Source: Pseudomonas sp. UBA6562 (lineage in GTDB: Bacteria; Pseudomonadota; Gammaproteobacteria; Pseudomonadales; Pseudomonadaceae). From it: a stretch of DNA of 64,000 nucleotides. The notes beneath the pieces are model-generated. The model was not told where the DNA came from, ran no database searches, and saw only the letters and a program-made list of their open reading frames with translations. Location of the stretch: NCBI RefSeq assembly GCF_002434265.1, contig NZ_DJJS01000006.1, forward strand, positions 930,001-994,000, read 5' to 3'. Position 1 is the stretch's first letter, and each line of letters begins with the position of its first letter. The position numbers were made by a program, and so were the translations under genes. Of the stretch, positions 1-8,050 are shown piece by piece.

Positions 1-79
1 GCGATCCGTTGGGCAGGGGTAGGCAGAGGGTGAACGGCGCACGCCATCCGGGCAAGCCGGATGTGTGCGTCGGCCAAGG

Positions 80-1006
80 TCAAAGGGCCGATTTCACCGC
101 AGCCAGCCCTTCCCCGCCCGCTTTGCGGGTCACACCCGCCAGCCAGGCATCGAGCACGTCGGGATGCGCCTTGATCCAGTTTTTCGCCGCCACGTCGAAA
201 CTGACTTTCTTCTCCACCGCCTCGGCCATGATCGCGTTCTCCATGTCGAGGGTGAAGCTGAGGTTACTCAGCAGTTTGGCAGGGTTGGGGCACTGCTCGG
301 CATAACCGTTGCGCACCAGGGTATGCACCTGGCCCTTGCCGCCGAACCATTTTTCGCCGCCGGTGAGGTAGCGCATCTTCAACTGCACGTTCATCGGGTG
401 CGGCGTCCAGCCGAGGAAGGCGATGAACTTCTTGCCCTTCACAGCGCGGTCGACCTGGGTCAGCATCGCCTGCTCGCTCGACTCCACCAGCTTCCACTTG
501 CCCAATGCGAAATCGTCGTTGTCGATGATTTCCTTGAGCGAAAGGTTGGCCGGGGAACCGGCGCTGATGCCGTAGAGCTTCTGGCCGAATTGGCCGGCGT
601 GCTTGTGCAGGTCGGCGAAATCCTTCACACCGGCTTCCCACACGTACTCCGGCACGGCCAGGGTGAACTCGGTGCCGTCGAGGTTGCGCGAGAGCTGCTG
701 CACCTGGTGGCTTGCGACGAACTTGTCGTAGAAGCCCTGCTGCGCGGGCATCCAGTTGCCGAGGAAGGCATCGACTTTGCCGTCTTTGAGCCCGCCGTAG
801 ATGATCGGCACGGCCAGGCTGTCGATCTTGACCTGGTAGCCGAGGTTTTCCAGCAGCAGGCGGGCGATGGCATTGGTCGAGGCGATGTCGCTCCAGCCGG
901 GGTCGGCGAGTTTGACCGTGGCGCATTGCGCGGCTTCGTCGGCCTGGGCGGCGGTGGCGCCCAAGCCCAGGGCCAGGGTCAGCAAAAGGGTGGAACCTGC
1001 GTTCAT
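80..1006 (-). CDS. Choline ABC transporter periplasmic binding protein (ChoX/ProX-like)
   Basis: A 308-residue protein with an N-terminal signal peptide (hydrophobic run ending ATAAQADE). It resembles the OpuAC/ChoX family, which binds quaternary ammonium compounds in the periplasm for an ABC importer. Family-typical stretches include KLADPGWSDIASTNA near the mature N-terminus, an LGNWMPAQ segment and an FLGWTPHPMN segment. The start is the ATG at 1006 behind a purine-rich AGAGAGACTCCC stretch. It lies just downstream of choline sulfatase on the same strand (14 bases apart), so it probably delivers choline or choline-O-sulfate. No permease or ATPase gene is visible here; it may serve a transporter encoded elsewhere. 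Ligand specificity is inferred from context. Confidence 0.9.
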   Translation of the reverse strand: MNAGSTLLLTLALGLGATAAQADEAAQCATVKLADPGWSDIASTNAIARLLLENLGYQVKIDSLAVPIIYGGLKDGKVDAFLGNWMPAQQGFYDKFVASHQVQQLSRNLDGTEFTLAVPEYVWEAGVKDFADLHKHAGQFGQKLYGISAGSPANLSLKEIIDNDDFALGKWKLVESSEQAMLTQVDRAVKGKKFIAFLGWTPHPMNVQLKMRYLTGGEKWFGGKGQVHTLVRNGYAEQCPNPAKLLSNLSFTLDMENAIMAEAVEKKVSFDVAAKNWIKAHPDVLDAWLAGVTRKAGGEGLAAVKSAL

Positions 1007-1020
1007 GGGAGTCTCTCTGT

Positions 1021-2538
1021 TCAATCCAGGGGGGCGGGCTGTGGATAACGTGCCTTGCGCTCGAGGTCGTCGAGATCGATGTGGTTACGCATGTACTGCT
1101 GGCTGGCATCGACCCTGGGCTGGTGGTCCCAACTGGTCAGTGTGCCGAGGGCCAGCGCCTCGCCCACCAGGCGCCGACGGCGTTGGCTGTCCAGCACCTG
1201 CTGACGCAGGGCGGGCACGTTCCAACGCTGTCTGGCCTCGTCGACGAAGGCATGCAGCAGCACCTGGTGATCCGGGCTATCGGAAAGATTCTCCCGCTCG
1301 TGCGGGTCGCGTTGCAGATCGAAGAGTAGACAAGGGTCGTCTTCGCTGTAGACGAACTTGTAGTCGCCACGGCGAATCATCAACAAGGGGCCGACCGTAC
1401 CTTCGGCCATGTACTCGCCGATCACCTCGTCGTGCCCGCCCTGCCCTTGCAGGTGGCCGAGCAACGAACGACCGTCCAAGGGCAGGTTCGCCTCCACGCT
1501 ACCGCCGGCCAACTCCACCAGCGTGGGCAGCAGATCGCAGGTCGAGACCGAGGCGGCGACCCGGGCGGCGGCGAAGCGCTCGGGCGCGTGCACCAGCAGC
1601 GGTACGCGGGCGGACATCTCGAACCAGTGCATCTTGTACCACAGCCCCCGCTCGCCGAGCATATCGCCGTGGTCGCCCGAGAACACGATGATCGTATCCT
1701 CGGCCAGGCTGCATTCTTCCAGGGTGTGCAGCAGCTTGCCGATGTTGCCGTCGATGTAGCTGCAGGCACCGAAGTAGGCGCGCCGCGCGTCGCGGATCTT
1801 GTCTTCGGGGAGGGGCTTGTCCCACAGGTCATAGACCTTGAGCAGGCGCTGGGAATGCGGGTCTTGCCGATCCTGGGCCAGGGTCTCGCGGGGCATGGGG
1901 ATGTCCACGTCCTGGTACAGGTCCCAGTAGTGGCGCGGGATGGTGTACGGGTCGTGGGGGTGGGTCATCGACACGGTAAGGCAGAAGGGTCGGCCGCTGT
2001 CTTCGCGCACATGGTCGTAGAGGTACTGGCGCGCCTTGAACACCACTTCCTCGTCGAAATCCAGTTGGTTGGTACGCACGCAAGGGCCGGCTTGCAGCAC
2101 CGAGGCCATGTTGTGGTACCAGCTGGGGCGCACGTCGGGCGCGTCCCAGTTCACCGCCCAACCGTAGTCGGCCGGGTAGATGTCGCTGGTCAGGCGCTGC
2201 TCGTAGCCGTGCAGTTGGTCGGGCCCGCAGAAGTGCATCTTGCCCGAGAGCGCCGTGTGGTAGCCCAGGCGGCGCAGGTAATGGGCGTAGGTAGGGATGT
2301 CGGCCGGAAAATCGGCGGCGTTGTCGTAGGCGCCGATGCGGCTGGGCAACTGGCCGCTGACCAGGGTGAAGCGCGACGGCGCGCACAGCGGGCTGTTGCA
2401 GTAGGCCGAATCGAACACCACGGCCCGTTCGGCCAGCGTGGCCAGGTGCGGCATCTTGATCGGCGAGGCGCCATAGATCGGCAGCAGCGGCGCCGCCATC
2501 TGATCGGCCATGATGAACAGGATATTGGGTCGCTTCAC
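1021..2538 (-). CDS. betC: Choline-sulfatase BetC
   Basis: A 505-residue type I sulfatase that hydrolyses choline-O-sulfate to choline and sulfate, feeding glycine betaine synthesis and sulfur supply. The N-terminus (KRPNILFIMADQM) carries the metal-binding Asp of the alkaline-phosphatase/sulfatase fold. The formylglycine signature CAPSR sits at about residue 54, so the Cys can be converted to the catalytic aldehyde. The FSGDHGDMLGERG segment supplies further metal ligands. The GTG start at 2538 is preceded by GGAAGG at proper spacing; upstream in-frame codons lack family similarity. Length matches BetC. It is divergent from the LysR gene at 2642 and followed by the binding-protein gene, forming a choline-sulfate locus. 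Confidence 0.95.
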   Translation of the reverse strand: MKRPNILFIMADQMAAPLLPIYGASPIKMPHLATLAERAVVFDSAYCNSPLCAPSRFTLVSGQLPSRIGAYDNAADFPADIPTYAHYLRRLGYHTALSGKMHFCGPDQLHGYEQRLTSDIYPADYGWAVNWDAPDVRPSWYHNMASVLQAGPCVRTNQLDFDEEVVFKARQYLYDHVREDSGRPFCLTVSMTHPHDPYTIPRHYWDLYQDVDIPMPRETLAQDRQDPHSQRLLKVYDLWDKPLPEDKIRDARRAYFGACSYIDGNIGKLLHTLEECSLAEDTIIVFSGDHGDMLGERGLWYKMHWFEMSARVPLLVHAPERFAAARVAASVSTCDLLPTLVELAGGSVEANLPLDGRSLLGHLQGQGGHDEVIGEYMAEGTVGPLLMIRRGDYKFVYSEDDPCLLFDLQRDPHERENLSDSPDHQVLLHAFVDEARQRWNVPALRQQVLDSQRRRRLVGEALALGTLTSWDHQPRVDASQQYMRNHIDLDDLERKARYPQPAPLD

Positions 2539-2641
2539 GGCTGCCTTCCATCGTTGCGGGTTATGGGGAGTGCTTGCCGACGAGGATGGAGCTGTGGATA
2601 ACTGAGGTAAAGCCCAACGCGGGCAATGACTGGGATTAGCC
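2539..2641. promoter_or_regulatory. Divergent betC / LysR-regulator intergenic region
   Basis: A 103-base gap separates the divergent betC and LysR-type regulator genes. LysR proteins usually bind such gaps, repressing their own gene and activating the divergent one with an inducer, here probably choline-O-sulfate or choline. I did not find a convincing T-N11-A palindrome by eye, so this call rests on gene arrangement. Confidence 0.4.
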
Positions 2642-3550
2642 ATGCTTATGTTCGAACACCTTGCCGGGCTGTCGTTGGATACCTTGCGGGTCTTCGAAGC
2701 CGCCGCCCGCCTGCGCAGCTTCACCGCCGCCGCCGTGGCGCTGGGGACCACGCAGCCGGCCGTCAGCCAGCAGATCAAGCGCCTGGAGGCACAGCTCGAA
2801 ACGCGGTTGTTCGACCGTGTCTACCGCGGCATCGAGCTGACCGAAGCGGGAGATGCCTTGTTCGAGCAGATCCACCTGGGCTTGCAGGCCATGGACGAAG
2901 GTGTGGCCAAGGCGCGGGGCCGTGGGCAACGTGAAGTGTTGCAGGTGGCGACCGACTTCGCCTTCGCCGCCTTCTGGCTGATGCCGCGGCTGGCGCGCTT
3001 CCACGCGGCTTATCCACAGGTGGACGTCAGCCTGGTCACCGGCGAGCGCAGCCAGGCCATGCTGCGGCCCGACATCGACGTGGCGGTGCTGTTCGGCGAC
3101 GGGCGACCGCACCAGGGGGAAAGCCGCTGGCTGTTCGACGAAGAGGTCTACCCGGTGTGCAGCCCGCGTTTGAGCGGCGGCGAGGCGATGTCGGCCGCCG
3201 CCTTGCAGCGCTTGCCGCTGCTGCACCTGCGCGGCGAGCAGGCCAGCCGCTGGTTCGACTGGGCCGGGCTGTTCCGCGGTTATGGCGTCACCACCCCACC
3301 GCCGCCTGGGCAGCTGCGCTTCGACAACTACACCCTGCTGATTCAGGCGGCCATCGCCGGCCAGGGCGTGGCCATCGGTTGGCGGCATCTGGTGGACGGG
3401 CTGGTCGAGCAAGGCTTGCTGTGCAGGCCATTGCACGGCAGCTTGCGCTCGGCGCGCGGCTATTACGTGCTGCTGCCGCCACGCAAGCGTCGCGGGGCGC
3501 TGATCGAACGTTTCGTCGACTGGCTGGAGCAGGAACGCGCGCTTCAGTGA
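2642..3550 (+). CDS. LysR-type regulator of choline-sulfate use
   Basis: A 302-residue LysR-type transcriptional regulator. The N-terminal winged helix-turn-helix (about residues 8-67) includes LRSFTAAAVALGTTQPAVSQ followed by the linker helix. The C-terminal half is the periplasmic-binding-protein-like effector domain. It is divergent from betC, the arrangement of the choline-sulfate utilisation regulator (often called BetR) known in Pseudomonas. The expected inducer is choline-O-sulfate or choline, by inference from context. The ATG at 2642 gives a normal-length N-terminus; a second in-frame ATG two codons later cannot be excluded. The next gene begins 34 bases downstream and may be cotranscribed. 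Confidence 0.88.
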   Translation: MLMFEHLAGLSLDTLRVFEAAARLRSFTAAAVALGTTQPAVSQQIKRLEAQLETRLFDRVYRGIELTEAGDALFEQIHLGLQAMDEGVAKARGRGQREVLQVATDFAFAAFWLMPRLARFHAAYPQVDVSLVTGERSQAMLRPDIDVAVLFGDGRPHQGESRWLFDEEVYPVCSPRLSGGEAMSAAALQRLPLLHLRGEQASRWFDWAGLFRGYGVTTPPPPGQLRFDNYTLLIQAAIAGQGVAIGWRHLVDGLVEQGLLCRPLHGSLRSARGYYVLLPPRKRRGALIERFVDWLEQERALQ

Positions 3551-3584
3551 TACTGGCCTTCGGCTACGGACTTGAGGAGCGACC

Positions 3585-3917
3585 GTGCAAAGAATCCAGG
3601 GCTATCACGCCCACGTGTACTACGACGCCTCGACCTTCGACCAGGCACGCGCAGTGTGCGAAGAGGCGGCGCGCCTGTTCGCGGTGGGCATGGGGCACAT
3701 GCACCGGCGGCCTGTGGGCCCGCACCCGGACTGGAGCTGCCAGTTGTCGTTCGCTCCGGAGCTGATCGGTGTGGTGCTGCCGTGGCTGGCGCTCAACCGC
3801 GGCGGGCTGGTGGTGTTTCTGCACCCGCTGACCGGCGACGACCTGGCCGACCACCGTGACCACGCCATCTGGATGGGCGCGGTCAGGCCGTTGAACCTGG
3901 CGCTGTTCACGCGCTGA
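3585..3917 (+). CDS. DOPA 4,5-dioxygenase family protein
   Basis: A 110-residue protein of the DOPA 4,5-dioxygenase family, related to fungal extradiol-type ring-cleaving enzymes. Family features are the N-terminal YHAHVYYD, the central VGMGHMHRRPVGPHP and the C-terminal LVVFLHPLTGDDLADHRDH; these conserved His residues are likely metal ligands. The GTG start at 3585 follows GAGGAGC at ideal spacing. It sits 34 bases after the LysR gene and ends at a strong hairpin before trpA. Its substrate in Pseudomonas is unknown to me; the proximity to choline-sulfate genes may be incidental. Family assignment is good, function uncertain. Confidence 0.82.
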   Translation: MQRIQGYHAHVYYDASTFDQARAVCEEAARLFAVGMGHMHRRPVGPHPDWSCQLSFAPELIGVVLPWLALNRGGLVVFLHPLTGDDLADHRDHAIWMGAVRPLNLALFTR

Positions 3918-3922
3918 AACGA

Positions 3923-3959
3923 CACGGGGCAGGCAACCTGAACCGTTGCCCGCCCCGTG
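3923..3959. terminator. Bidirectional terminator hairpin between DOPA-dioxygenase gene and trpA
   Basis: An inverted repeat with arms of about 15 bases (CACGGGGC-A-GGCAAC against GTTGCC-C-GCCCCGTG, one internal mismatch) lies between convergent genes. The T-run is poor, so termination strength is uncertain. Confidence 0.65.
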
Positions 3960-3975
3960 CGAGGACGCAAGCGGC

Positions 3976-4782
3976 CTAGCGTGCGTTGCGCACACCTTTG
4001 GCCAAGGCCGAGCACAGGCTCAACACATCGTCCACTGCCAGGTCGGCGTTATCGGCCTGGGCAATCTTGTCGACCAGGGCCGAACCCACCACCACGCCAT
4101 CGGCCAACCGGGCGATAGCCGCAGCTTGCTCAGGTGTGCGGATGCCGAAGCCCACGCTGATCGGCAGGTCGGTGTGCCGGCGCAGACGGGCGATGGCGCT
4201 TTCCACGTGCTCGCTCGTCGCTGAGCCTGCGCCGGTCACACCCGCCACCGACACGTAGTAGACGAAGCCCGAACTACGCTCCAGTACGCGCGGCAGACGC
4301 GCATCGTCGGTGGTCGGCGTGGTCAGGCGGATGAAGTCGATGCCGGCGGCCTGGGCGGGGGTCGCCAGTTCGCCGTCGTGCTCGGGCGGCAGGTCGACGA
4401 TGATCAGGCCATCCACCCCGGCGTCCTTGGCGTCGGCGACGAAGCGCTCCACACCGAAGCGATGGATCGGGTTGTAGTAGCCCATCAGCACGATCGGCGT
4501 GGTCTGGTTGCCGACACGGAATTCGCGAACCATTTGCAGGGTTTTCGCCAGGTTCTGCCCGGCTTCCAGGGCGCGCAGGGTCGCCAGCTGGATCGCCACG
4601 CCGTCGGCCATCGGGTCGGTGAAGGGCATGCCCAGCTCGATCACGTCGGCACCGGCCTCGGGCAGGCCCTTGAGGATGGCCAGGGAGGCGTCGTAGCCGG
4701 GGTCGCCGGCGGTGACGAAGGTGACCAGTGCCGCGCGGCCTTCGGCCTTGAGCTCGGCGAAGCGGTGTTCGAGACGGCTCAT
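3976..4782 (-). CDS. trpA: Tryptophan synthase alpha subunit
   Basis: A 268-residue TIM-barrel enzyme that splits indole-3-glycerol phosphate into indole and glyceraldehyde-3-phosphate, passing indole through a tunnel to TrpB. The catalytic Glu and Asp are seen in VIELGMPFTDPMADG. Phosphate-binding glycines are in SVGFGIRTPEQ and VVGSALVD. The start (MSRLEHRF) overlaps the trpB stop by four bases (ATGA), which fits translational coupling and equimolar subunits. Length is standard. Expression should follow trpB under TrpI control, as known in fluorescent pseudomonads. Confidence 0.98.
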   Translation of the reverse strand: MSRLEHRFAELKAEGRAALVTFVTAGDPGYDASLAILKGLPEAGADVIELGMPFTDPMADGVAIQLATLRALEAGQNLAKTLQMVREFRVGNQTTPIVLMGYYNPIHRFGVERFVADAKDAGVDGLIIVDLPPEHDGELATPAQAAGIDFIRLTTPTTDDARLPRVLERSSGFVYYVSVAGVTGAGSATSEHVESAIARLRRHTDLPISVGFGIRTPEQAAAIARLADGVVVGSALVDKIAQADNADLAVDDVLSLCSALAKGVRNAR

Positions 4783-5996
4783 GCCTGTTTCTCCTGGGCG
4801 GCCATGTGGTTCATCACGGTTTGCATGTCTTTGTCGCCGCGCCCGGACAGGCACACCACCATCAGGTGGTCCTTGGGCAGGGTCGGCGCGCGGCGCATGG
4901 CTTCGGCCAGGGCGTGGGCGGTTTCCAGCGCCGGAATGATGCCTTCCAGGCGGCAGCTGGCGTGGAAGGCGTCGAGCGCTTCGTCATCGGTGATGCTGAC
5001 GTATTCGACGCGCTTCACTTCGTGCAGGAAGGCGTGTTCCGGGCCGATGCCGGGGTAGTCCAGGCCTGCGGAAATCGAGTGGGCATCGGTGATCTGACCG
5101 TCGTCGTCCTGCAACAGATAGGTGCGGTTGCCGTGCAGCACGCCCGGCACGCCGCCGTTGAGGCTGGCCGCGTGCTTGTCGGTGCTCACGCCGTGGCCAC
5201 CGGCTTCGACGCCGATGATTTCCACGCTGGCCTCGTCGAGAAACTCATGGAACAGGCCCATGGCGTTGGAGCCACCGCCTACGCAAGCGACCAGGCTGTC
5301 GGGCAGGCGGCCCTCCTTTTCCTGCATCTGGGCGCGGGTTTCCTTGCCGATGATGGCCTGGAAATCGCGGACCATGGCCGGATACGGGTGCGGGCCGGCC
5401 ACAGTGCCGATCAGGTAGAACGTGTTATCGACGTTGGTGACCCAGTCGCGCAGCGCCTCGTTCATGGCGTCCTTGAGGGTGCCGGTGCCGGAGGTGACGG
5501 GCACGATCTCGGCGCCCAGCAGCTTCATGCGGAACACGTTGGCCTGCTGGCGCTCGATGTCGGTGGCGCCCATGTAGATCACGCAGGGAATGCCGAAGCG
5601 TGCGGCGACGGTGGCGGTGGCCACCCCGTGCATGCCGGCGCCGGTTTCGGCGATCAGGCGCTTCTTGCCCATGCGCCGTGCCAGCAGCACCTGGCCGATG
5701 CAGTTGTTCACCTTGTGCGCGCCGGTGTGGTTGAGCTCTTCGCGCTTGAAGAAGATCTTTGCGCCGCCGCAGTGCTCGGTCAGGCGCTCGGCGAAGTACA
5801 GCGGGTTCGGGCGGCCGATGTAGTCGCGCTGGAAGTAAGCCAGCTCTTCGAGAAAGGCCGGGTCGGTCTTGGCCGCTTCGTATTCGCGGGCGAGATCGAG
5901 CACCAGTGGCATCAGGGTTTCAGCTACGTAGCGGCCACCGAACGAGCCGAACAGGCCGTCGGCGTCGGGGCCGGCGCGGTATTGAGTCTGGGTCAT
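4779..5996 (-). CDS. trpB: Tryptophan synthase beta subunit
   Basis: A 405-residue PLP enzyme that condenses indole with serine to give tryptophan. The PLP lysine lies in LNHTGAHKVNNCIG and the phosphate-binding loop is CVGGGSNAMG. The C-terminal MVVCLSGRGDKD is typical of TrpB. The chosen ATG at 5996 gives MTQTQYRAGPDADGLFGSFG, matching the family N-terminus; in-frame sequence further upstream does not. It forms a two-gene operon with trpA and is divergent from trpI. In Pseudomonas this operon is activated by TrpI with indoleglycerol phosphate rather than repressed by TrpR (established for the family). Confidence 0.98.
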   Translation of the reverse strand: MTQTQYRAGPDADGLFGSFGGRYVAETLMPLVLDLAREYEAAKTDPAFLEELAYFQRDYIGRPNPLYFAERLTEHCGGAKIFFKREELNHTGAHKVNNCIGQVLLARRMGKKRLIAETGAGMHGVATATVAARFGIPCVIYMGATDIERQQANVFRMKLLGAEIVPVTSGTGTLKDAMNEALRDWVTNVDNTFYLIGTVAGPHPYPAMVRDFQAIIGKETRAQMQEKEGRLPDSLVACVGGGSNAMGLFHEFLDEASVEIIGVEAGGHGVSTDKHAASLNGGVPGVLHGNRTYLLQDDDGQITDAHSISAGLDYPGIGPEHAFLHEVKRVEYVSITDDEALDAFHASCRLEGIIPALETAHALAEAMRRAPTLPKDHLMVVCLSGRGDKDMQTVMNHMAAQEKQA

Positions 5997-6104
5997 GGGT
6001 GCTCCAGGGTGTGATGACTTGAGTGATGGCTCTACTTTAACCACGCACGTCCCGAGTGAAAACCGATAAGATTGCAGCGACCTGTCAGGAAAACTCACCT
6101 ATCC
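5997..6104. promoter_or_regulatory. trpBA / trpI divergent control region
   Basis: The 108 bases between trpB and trpI must hold both promoters and the TrpI binding sites known from P. aeruginosa and P. putida. An AT-richer core with CTACTTTAACCACGCACG and GAAAACCGATAAGATTG is visible. The exact operators were not resolved by eye. Confidence 0.55.
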
Positions 6105-7001
6105 ATGCGCGATGAACTTCCTCCGCTCAATGCCTTGCGGGCCTTCGAGGCGACCGCCCGGCTGAACAGCGTCAGCCAGGCGGCCGAGGCGCTTAACGTG
6201 ACCCATGGCGCGGTCAGCCGGCAGATCAAGGTGCTTGAGGGGCATTTGGGCGTGGCCCTGTTCGTCAAGGATGGGCGTGGCATCAAACTCACAGATGCAG
6301 GGCGGCGTCTACGCGATGTCAGTAGCGAGGCGTTCGACCGTCTGCGCAACGTCTGTACGCAATTGGGCCGGGACGAGCGCGACGCGCCGTTCGTGCTGGG
6401 GTGTTCGGGCAGCCTGTTGGCGCGCTGGTTCATACCACGCCTGGGTCGGCTCAGGGCCGACCTGCCCGAACTGCGCCTGCACCTGTCGGCGGGCGAAGGC
6501 GATCTCGACCCACGGCGGCCGGGGCTGGACGCACTGCTGGTCTACGCCGAGCCGCCGTGGCCGGCCGACATGCAGGTGCATGTGCTGTTGGAGGAACGCA
6601 TCGGCCCGGTACTGAGCCCGCATTTCACCGGATTTGCGCGGTTGCACGAAGCACCGCCCCACGCCTTGCTGGAGCAGCCGCTGCTGCATACCACTTCACG
6701 GCCCCAGGCCTGGCCGAACTGGGCCGAGCGACAGGGGTTGGCGAGCGAGGAGCTGCAGTGGGGTCAGGCCTTCGAGCATTTGTACTACCTGCTCGAAGCG
6801 GCCGTGGCGGGGCTGGGTGTGGCGATCGCGCCGGAACCCTTGGTGGCCGACGACATCCGCGCCGGAAGATTGGCTGCACCGTGGGGCTTCATCCCCACCC
6901 GTGCAGCCTTGGCGCTGTGGGTGCCACGGCGCGCCGCAGACGGGCGCGCCGAGCAACTGGCGCAGTGGCTGCGCTGCGAGTTGCAGCGCCAGCTCGATTA
7001 G
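6105..7001 (+). CDS. trpI: TrpI, LysR-type activator of trpBA
   Basis: A 298-residue LysR-family regulator. The helix-turn-helix lies in the first 65 residues (NSVSQAAEALNVTHGAVSRQ). The GcvA-like effector domain includes LGVAIAPEPLVADDI near the end. Divergent placement from trpBA identifies it as TrpI, which senses indoleglycerol phosphate and activates tryptophan synthase. The ATG at 6105 (MRDELPPLNALRAFE) matches LysR N-termini; an upstream in-frame codon at 6072 would add unconserved residues. Its stop overlaps the stop of the convergent DUF883 gene by three bases. Confidence 0.95.
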   Translation: MRDELPPLNALRAFEATARLNSVSQAAEALNVTHGAVSRQIKVLEGHLGVALFVKDGRGIKLTDAGRRLRDVSSEAFDRLRNVCTQLGRDERDAPFVLGCSGSLLARWFIPRLGRLRADLPELRLHLSAGEGDLDPRRPGLDALLVYAEPPWPADMQVHVLLEERIGPVLSPHFTGFARLHEAPPHALLEQPLLHTTSRPQAWPNWAERQGLASEELQWGQAFEHLYYLLEAAVAGLGVAIAPEPLVADDIRAGRLAAPWGFIPTRAALALWVPRRAADGRAEQLAQWLRCELQRQLD

Positions 7002-7321
7002 TCGCGACGGCAGATCAGCCAGGCGGCCAGCAAGCCCAGTGCGCCGACGGCAACGCCTGCGGTGACCATCGGGTTTTCCTTGGCGTAGTCGCGGGTGGCG
7101 ATGCTGGTTTCCTTGGTGCGGGTCTTCACTTCTTCGTAGGCGTCGCCGATCACGCTACGCGAATGGCGCAGGGCGCTTTCGGCGTTGCTGCGCAGTGCCT
7201 TCAGAGTTTTCTGCGATTCTTCGGTCGCGTCGCCCTTGAGGCTTTCCAGGGTGCTGAGCAGGTTTTCGATCTCGGCCTGCATGCTTTCCAGCGAAGTGTT
7301 ACGCGCGGATTTGCGGGACAT
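6998..7321 (-). CDS. DUF883 (ElaB/YqjD-like) tail-anchored membrane protein
   Basis: A 107-residue protein of the DUF883 / ElaB-YqjD family. The helical, charged N-terminal two thirds are probably coiled coil, for example MQAEIENLLSTLESLKG. One C-terminal membrane segment (MVTAGVAVGALGLLAAWLI) precedes the short tail CRRD. E. coli relatives are inner-membrane proteins linked to ribosomes and stationary phase; that role is inferred here. It is convergent with trpI with overlapping stop codons, so the two transcripts may overlap. The start ATG at 7321 is supported by GGAGCACCACT just upstream. Confidence 0.88.
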   Translation of the reverse strand: MSRKSARNTSLESMQAEIENLLSTLESLKGDATEESQKTLKALRSNAESALRHSRSVIGDAYEEVKTRTKETSIATRDYAKENPMVTAGVAVGALGLLAAWLICRRD

Positions 7322-7387
7322 AGTGGTGCTCCTTAGCGGTGATGGGCTGTAGGAAATGCGACTGTGGCCTTAGCGGAAAGTGCAATC

Positions 7388-7415
7388 GAACTTTTCCCCT
7401 CGGACACGGCTCGCA
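7388..7415 (+). promoter_or_regulatory. Possible AlgU-type promoter upstream of dodecin gene
   Basis: GAACTT at 7388-7393 is followed after 17 bases by TCGCA. The -35 matches the AlgU/RpoE consensus exactly, but the -10 is a weak match to TCTGA. It lies about 58 bases upstream of the dodecin start. Confidence 0.35.
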
Positions 7416-7472
7416 GATAAACCAGGCCCGCACGATCGGGCACTAGTCAACGCCACCCCAAGGAGCATGTTC

Positions 7473-7688
7473 ATGAGTGATCATCACACTTACAAGAAAG
7501 TCGAATTGGTAGGTTCTTCGCGCACCAGCATCGAAGACGCGATCAACAACGCGTTGGACGAAGCCAGCAGCAGCCTGAAGAACATGGAATGGTTCGAAGT
7601 GACCGAAACCCGTGGCCACATCGAAGACAACAAGGTCGGCCATTTCCAGGTCACCCTGAAAGTCGGCTTCAAGATCGCCAACAGCTGA
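7473..7688 (+). CDS. Dodecin, flavin-binding small protein
   Basis: A 71-residue protein of the dodecin family. These dodecameric hollow spheres bind and store flavins or their breakdown products. The family pattern is visible: YKKVELVGSS at the start, SIEDAINNALDEAS, the conserved Trp in MEWFEVTETRG that stacks on flavin, and VGHFQVTLKVGFKI at the end. AGGAG at 7461 is seven bases before ATG 7473; the in-frame ATG at 7467 is too close to it. A hairpin follows the gene. Often general-stress induced in Pseudomonas (inference). Confidence 0.95.
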   Translation: MSDHHTYKKVELVGSSRTSIEDAINNALDEASSSLKNMEWFEVTETRGHIEDNKVGHFQVTLKVGFKIANS

Positions 7689-7724
7689 GTTCGGCTGGAC
7701 CGCGCTCGGCCACCCGGTTGGTCC

Positions 7725-7740
7725 GCTGCCCTGGGGCAGC
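7725..7740 (+). terminator. Hairpin after dodecin gene
   Basis: GCTGCCC and GGGCAGC form a perfect seven-base stem with a two-base loop, followed by GCTTTGAT. It is a plausible but weak terminator 37 bases after the dodecin stop. Confidence 0.45.
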
Positions 7741-7777
7741 GCTTTGATCCCATCTCATCCGCTCAAGGAAAACTGCG

Positions 7778-7999
7778 ATGAAAAAATGGCTCGTGGCCTC
7801 TGGCCTGATGATGTTGGCGACCGGTGCGATGGCAGCGGGCAAGCCGTGCGAAGAGCTCAAGGCGGAAATCGCCGCCAAGCTCGATGCCAAAGGTGTGCAG
7901 AACTACACCCTGGATGTGGTCGACAAAGGCACACCGGAAGGCAAGGTCGTAGGCAGTTGCGAAGGCAATACCAAAGAAATCGTCTACCGCCGCGACTGA
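7778..7999 (+). CDS. DUF1161 periplasmic protein (copy 1)
   Basis: A 73-residue exported protein. A signal peptide (MKKWLVASGLMMLATGAMAA) is followed by a 53-residue mature domain beginning GKPCEELKAEIAAKLDAKG and ending GSCEGNTKEIVYRR. Two Cys (CEEL and GSCE) probably form a disulfide in the periplasm. This matches the DUF1161 family, whose function is not known to me. A second, clearly related copy lies at 9724. AAGGAAA upstream gives an acceptable ribosome site. Presence among stress genes suggests an envelope-stress role (inference). Confidence 0.88.
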   Translation: MKKWLVASGLMMLATGAMAAGKPCEELKAEIAAKLDAKGVQNYTLDVVDKGTPEGKVVGSCEGNTKEIVYRRD

Positions 8000-8050
8000 A
8001 ACGAGCACCGACCCATGGCCACAGCGCCATGGGCCGGCGCTCGTTTCCCA

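Noticed and set aside
1..79. Possible gene fragment at the left edge
   Set aside because: Only 79 bases beyond the binding-protein stop, with no recognisable motif or terminator.
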